A DNA stretch of 64,000 bases, from positions 582,254 through 646,253 of the forward strand of contig BCIK01000011.1 of the NCBI GenBank assembly GCA_039545295.1, read 5' to 3'. The notes below the pieces were generated by a model, which was not told the origin of the DNA, searched no databases, and worked only from the letters and a program-made list of their open reading frames with translations. Positions 60,439 to 64,000 of the stretch are shown here, piece after piece. The translations under genes and the position numbers were made by a program. Source of the stretch: Udeniomyces pyricola. Lineage: Eukaryota > Basidiomycota > Tremellomycetes > Cystofilobasidiales > Mrakiaceae. Positions within the stretch are counted from its first letter, which is position 1. The number at the start of each line of letters is the position of its first letter.

Positions 60439-61346
60439 GATGACGACCGGCTGGCGAGAGGGAGTGAGAAGATGGAGACGTGGAGGTTTTAGGGAGTCGA
60501 AGATTGACTCGTCGTGGCGTGGGAGACGAGACGAGTAGCGCGGTGAGGTCTGCGTAGCGAGGACGAGCAACTTGATGTTGGGCGGGGGCGGTCATCGATC
60601 TAGCTACCGGTGCTCAGCCTGCAGCTGGCGGAAGGCCGCCGTCTACGAAATCACACTGTATAATACTCCGCACAGTGAGATCACGTCGCTACGTCAATAG
60701 ATCTTCATGGGTTTTTTTTTTTTTTTTTTTTTGCACAATCTCAAATATGACTGCAGGCATCAAATCATTCCCCCACGAACTCGTCTCGTGGGATTCTAGT
60801 CCTTTGTATTCGACATTGCAGGCGTGGCCTAATAATGACCGCTAGATGTCGGATGGTTAAGAAAAGGAAAGGCCACGTACGGCAGTCCAACAGATGCCGG
60901 ACCCCGTGACTGCATATATATATATATACAGCTCTTCATTAATTATTTTCTCCCACAGTACCTACTCATGGTCAAGTCATCATCACCAGCACACGAACCA
61001 CACAGCGTACTCCATTTCTCAAACCCAACTGGCCTCAATATCTCAGCCGAACTGGACACAGAACACAACGACAAAGAACAATCAAGATTCTGCATCGATA
61101 CAGGTGCAGTGCACGCACGCCAGTTGACTCCCACCCACAACCCAGGAGAGAGTGGCCCTTTTCTCTCCCTTACCCCTTGCTTCTCAACCTTGTCGTCTGC
61201 TTCCACCGATGGTCGATCTAAGGGCCGAGTGGCTTGGAGCCACTCTAGTCCCTCCCTGCCGCTTCTCTGCGTATGATAGACTCCAACCCCATACTCTCCT
61301 TCACCCTGACGTCACCACATCACCCATGAATCAGCTTCAATTTCTT
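60439..61346. other. Intergenic region IES1 promoter / TOM20 3' end
   Basis: 908 bp between two minus-strand genes. It holds a 21-nt poly-T run at 60712-60732 and an AT dinucleotide tract at about 60913-60929. No gene is recognisable; open frames here have no family similarity. Confidence 0.5.
60712..60732. repeat. Poly-T tract upstream of IES1
   Basis: 21 consecutive T on the + strand (poly-A on the IES1 sense strand), about 275 nt upstream of the IES1 start. Poly(dA:dT) tracts of this length exclude nucleosomes in fungi, so a promoter role is plausible. Confidence 0.8.
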
Positions 61347-62901
61347 TTAACCTCTGGGAGGGGCAGCACCACCCATGGCAGCCTGAAGCGCAGCCATCAT
61401 CTGCTCCTCGTCATCCCCGTCAACGCCCTCCTCGGGTCGTCTGCCGGCTCCAGCAGGTCCGGCACCACCTGCACGCGAAGAGAGCGCATTAGAGATGGCA
61501 ATGAGCTCCTTGACGAGAGACATGACTGGGGGGAGGACCGTCTTGTCGTAGACTAATGTCAGAAGGAACAGGAAGTTGGATCAAAAGAAGGATGGAAACA
61601 AATCCAAGATGATTGCAAGTCAGTTGGGAAGAGTTCATTGAAACCCCATGACGCGGTTTGTGTTCCAATGGACTGGTTGGGAGACTCCAAGTCAAGAAGG
61701 TGATAAAGAGATTGACGAGAGAGAACAACACCCACTTTGGAGGAGCTCAGCAGGGGCAGGGTAGATACGCAGGGCTCGGTAGAACGAGAGGGCAGCGGGA
61801 ACGTAGGCCTCGGGACCTGGTAGATTATCGGTATGAAAAGTAATCAGTAAACGTCTTGCTTGCCTAGAAAGAGAGGTGTGTGCTAATGCATGTTTCGGTC
61901 GTCTCAAGACATGAGGAGAAAGAAAGTTGAGGCAATGAAGAAGCAACTCACCGAGGGCCGAGAGTCGCTCTCCGATCGAGACGTTCTCCATGAAGTACTT
62001 CTCCTGTATACATCCCGAGTCAAAAAGCGTGTTGTCAGTCTCGCTTTTTTCATGGGTAGGTAGACCAAGCTAGGCCAACAGAGAAACAACCAGGCGAGGT
62101 AACAACGAGTAGGAACGACGTACGCTCTCATCGGGCGTTTGGGGAGTTGGCTCTTGCGAGATCTCAATGACGGCCGAGATCAGGTCCTAAGGACATGGCA
62201 ATCAAAGAATGAAGTCACGGAAAAGACGTTGTTGTATCGTCAGTATGTGTGGTCCATAACACATTTGTGAAAGATGCTCATCTAGCCTCGCCTTCTACGT
62301 CGAGAGACCCAACCCAAGTTTGGCGTTTGGTTGAGTCAAACGGAGCAAGGGGAACGGAGGGGAGGAAGGGGTATAAAAAGCCAGTGGGCATCATGCCACA
62401 TACCTTCTTGACCTGAGCGCCCTGAGCCGACTTTTCGGACTCGACGACCTTGGTGATCTTCTTGTTGTCCTTGCCTGAGAAAGATGATCCGATGACGAGG
62501 TGGAAGGAAAAAAAGGGCGCGAGTTAGCTTGGTGTGTTCGTGCAGACCGAGCCAGGCGTACGTGTCGGGGTAGCCGAGTCGTGTCACGTCGGCCCTTTGG
62601 ACAAAGGTGTCCTGCTGAGGCGATGACGAGCAGCCCGCGGCAGTTTTCACACAAAAGAACAGCGCCCTGAAGGGTATAATGCATGCTTGCTCGATTGTGT
62701 GAACAGCAACGGGCCGACGTGAAAGACGAAAGCAAAGGCTGTAGCAGACGAGCTTGGCGTAAGGAACTGACGCAGCTTCCTCCTGAAGTCCTTGTCGGTC
62801 TGACGCTTGTAATCAAAGTAAACGGCGTAACTGGCGAGAAGAGTGATGGCGGTCGCTCCTCCGACGAGGGCGATGGTGGTGGCTCGGTTCATAGAGGTCA
62901 T
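61347..62901 (-). CDS. TOM20: Mitochondrial import receptor TOM20
   Basis: Six exons (high to low): 62772-62901, 62404-62474, 62124-62186, 61952-62003, 61736-61816, 61347-61552; phases agree, 200 residues, the usual Tom20 length. The N-terminus MTSMNRATTIALVGGATAIT continues LLASYAVYFDYKRQTDKDFR: one membrane anchor followed by the positive YFDYKRR-type stop seen in fungal Tom20. The cytosolic domain has ESEKSAQGAQVKKDLISAVI, EKYFMENVSIGERLSALGPE and the TPR-like AYVPAALSFYRALRIYPAPA. The tail ends in Gly/Ala and acidic residues (VDGDDEEQMMAALQAAMGG). Tom20 sits in the outer membrane and binds presequences, passing precursors to Tom22. A Met further upstream in frame was not used because it adds no family-like sequence. 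Confidence 0.93.
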
Positions 62902-63457
62902 GGCGGACGATGAAGGAGGGCGCAAGTGGGAGGGAGAGCTGAGAGGGTGGAGGTGACGAGGGAGAACCCAAACTGGTTGAACAGTGTGAGCTCGTGTGGT
63001 CTGCAAGCCAGCGATATACATGTCATCATAGTTGATTTTGGGTAATGCGGCAATATGCGCCTTGCGACGTTTGTCTTTATATATTCATCATGTTATGGTG
63101 TATAGCTCCTCGAGCTTGATAATTTATTCTGATTCATTTGCTGACTGTTTATCGACAACGATCAACGTCTGGTCGCGGCCCATTGCTTTGAGTCAGCTGT
63201 GGGCTCCAATAACCCCTTGAGCAGACTCGTCCCGACGCGTCCCTTTCACGTTCTTCCACCTGCACCCAAGTATCTCGACGACAGTATCTGATCAGTATGC
63301 ATGGTTACACGGTTGTATATTCACTCAAACCTACAAAAACATACAAATTGGGAGGATAGGCCAAGATGACCAGAAACCCACTCGTACAACCCCTCTTCCG
63401 ATCCTCTCTCGTTCACTCTATATGCGTGCACGATCTCGACCCTTTCGCCTTGGGGTA
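62902..63457. other. Intergenic region TOM20 promoter / SF3B5 3' end
   Basis: 556 bp between two minus-strand genes. Nothing coding is recognisable. Confidence 0.45.
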
Positions 63458-64000
63458 TTATTCGTCGTCTTTGGGTGGAGGAGGACCGCACGGTTGCAGC
63501 ATCCTCTGCATTGATGCAACACCATAGTGAAGAAAGCAATCAAGCGTCAGCCCTATCCTTACATCCTCAAGCGTGCTTACCCTTCCCGAGTCACGATTGA
63601 GAAAAGATTGGACATACCTCAAGCATCTCGAACCTTGTCCGTCCGATGCTCTCGCCGTCGGCGAGCGAGACATACGAAAGCAATGGGTTGTGTCCGATGA
63701 TAGACGCGTAAGTATCTCGATGTTGGTGAGTAAGCCACTCGCTGTTACGCATGGTCACGATGAAGCAAGGACAGGGGGCGAACGCATCAGGCATGGAACG
63801 GGGAGTCAGAAATTACCGTATTGGAAGGATTGAATTTAAGATGAAGAAAAGACGCACTATTTAGTCATGTCGGCATGACCTTGGGTAGACAAAGGAAGAA
63901 AGAAACCGTGATCAGCTTGGTTAGATTGAAACCAGGACATCGAGTCGGTTTGATAAGAGAACAATCGGGGGCGATACTCACCCGTTCCAGTGTACCTCGC
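63458..64000 (-). CDS. SF3B5: SF3b complex subunit 5 (SF3B5/Ysf3), 5' end outside window
   Basis: Four exons (high to low): 63982 to beyond 64000, 63858-63879, 63618-63741, 63458-63505, all in phase. The visible protein reads ARYTGTGHADMTKYEWLTHQ, HRDTYASIIGHNPLLSYVSL, ADGESIGRTRFEMLERMLQP and CGPPPPKDDE, then stop. This matches SF3B5, a protein of about 86 residues that lies against SF3B1 in the U2 snRNP and supports branch-point recognition. About 65 residues are in the window; roughly the first 20 are off the right edge. The 22-nt and 48-nt coding exons show how heavily a tiny gene is split in this genome. Confidence 0.93.

Overview
The window is nuclear DNA of a filamentous or yeast-like basidiomycete fungus. 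The basis is many short GT-AG introns (mostly 50-150 nt, up to ten exons per gene), moderate GC content, and long Ser/Pro/Gly-rich disordered stretches fused to conserved eukaryotic domains. All gene models come from hand splicing by frame continuity and protein-family recognition; no transcript data were available. The class (Tremellomycetes, Pucciniomycotina or Ustilaginomycotina) cannot be fixed from the sequence alone. I see no transposon, rRNA, credible tRNA or CRISPR array.

Layout. 1-2106 (-): ankyrin + CCCH zinc-finger protein, running off the left edge. 2837-5335 (+): MOB4/phocein-type STRIPAK subunit with a long disordered tail. 5899-7547 (+): NIPSNAP-family mitochondrial protein. 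8609-11746 (+): ERD1-like EXS-domain Golgi protein. 13258-18798 (-): leucine-rich-repeat / DH-PH Rho exchange factor. 21083-22945 (-): CST26/PSI1-type lysophospholipid acyltransferase. 23704-26071 (+): PalI/Rim9 pH-sensing membrane protein. 27038-30288 (-): BDP1 of TFIIIB. 30667-37066 (+): KOG1/raptor of TORC1. 38304-40512 (+): unrecognised protein. 41176-44606 (+): DDT/WHIM-like chromatin protein. 46096-47937 (-): U1A/U2B''-type two-RRM protein. 48972-54628 (+): very large unrecognised disordered protein. 56163-60438 (-): IES1 subunit of INO80. 61347-62901 (-): TOM20 import receptor. 63458-64000 (-): SF3B5/Ysf3 splicing factor, running off the right edge.

Most genes are core housekeeping or signalling components: growth control (KOG1, MOB4, Rho GEF, PalI), transcription and chromatin (BDP1, IES1, DDT/WHIM), splicing (U1A-like, SF3B5), mitochondria (TOM20, NIPSNAP), and Golgi/lipid functions (ERD1, acyltransferase). 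They do not form an obvious pathway cluster. The most suggestive neighbourhood is the head-to-head BDP1/KOG1 pair, which shares a 378-bp promoter: one product is a Pol III initiation factor, the other the substrate-recruiting subunit of the kinase complex that controls Pol III.

Beyond the genes, three patterns recur. Poly-C/poly-G runs of 10-20 nt sit repeatedly in introns, mostly as poly-C on the sense strand. Long purine/pyrimidine strand-biased blocks fill the spaces between convergent genes. Several coding exons are very small (13, 15, 20, 28 and 33 nt). I did not find a convincing undescribed multi-gene system; the two unrecognised proteins at 38304-40512 and 48972-54628 are the best novelty candidates.
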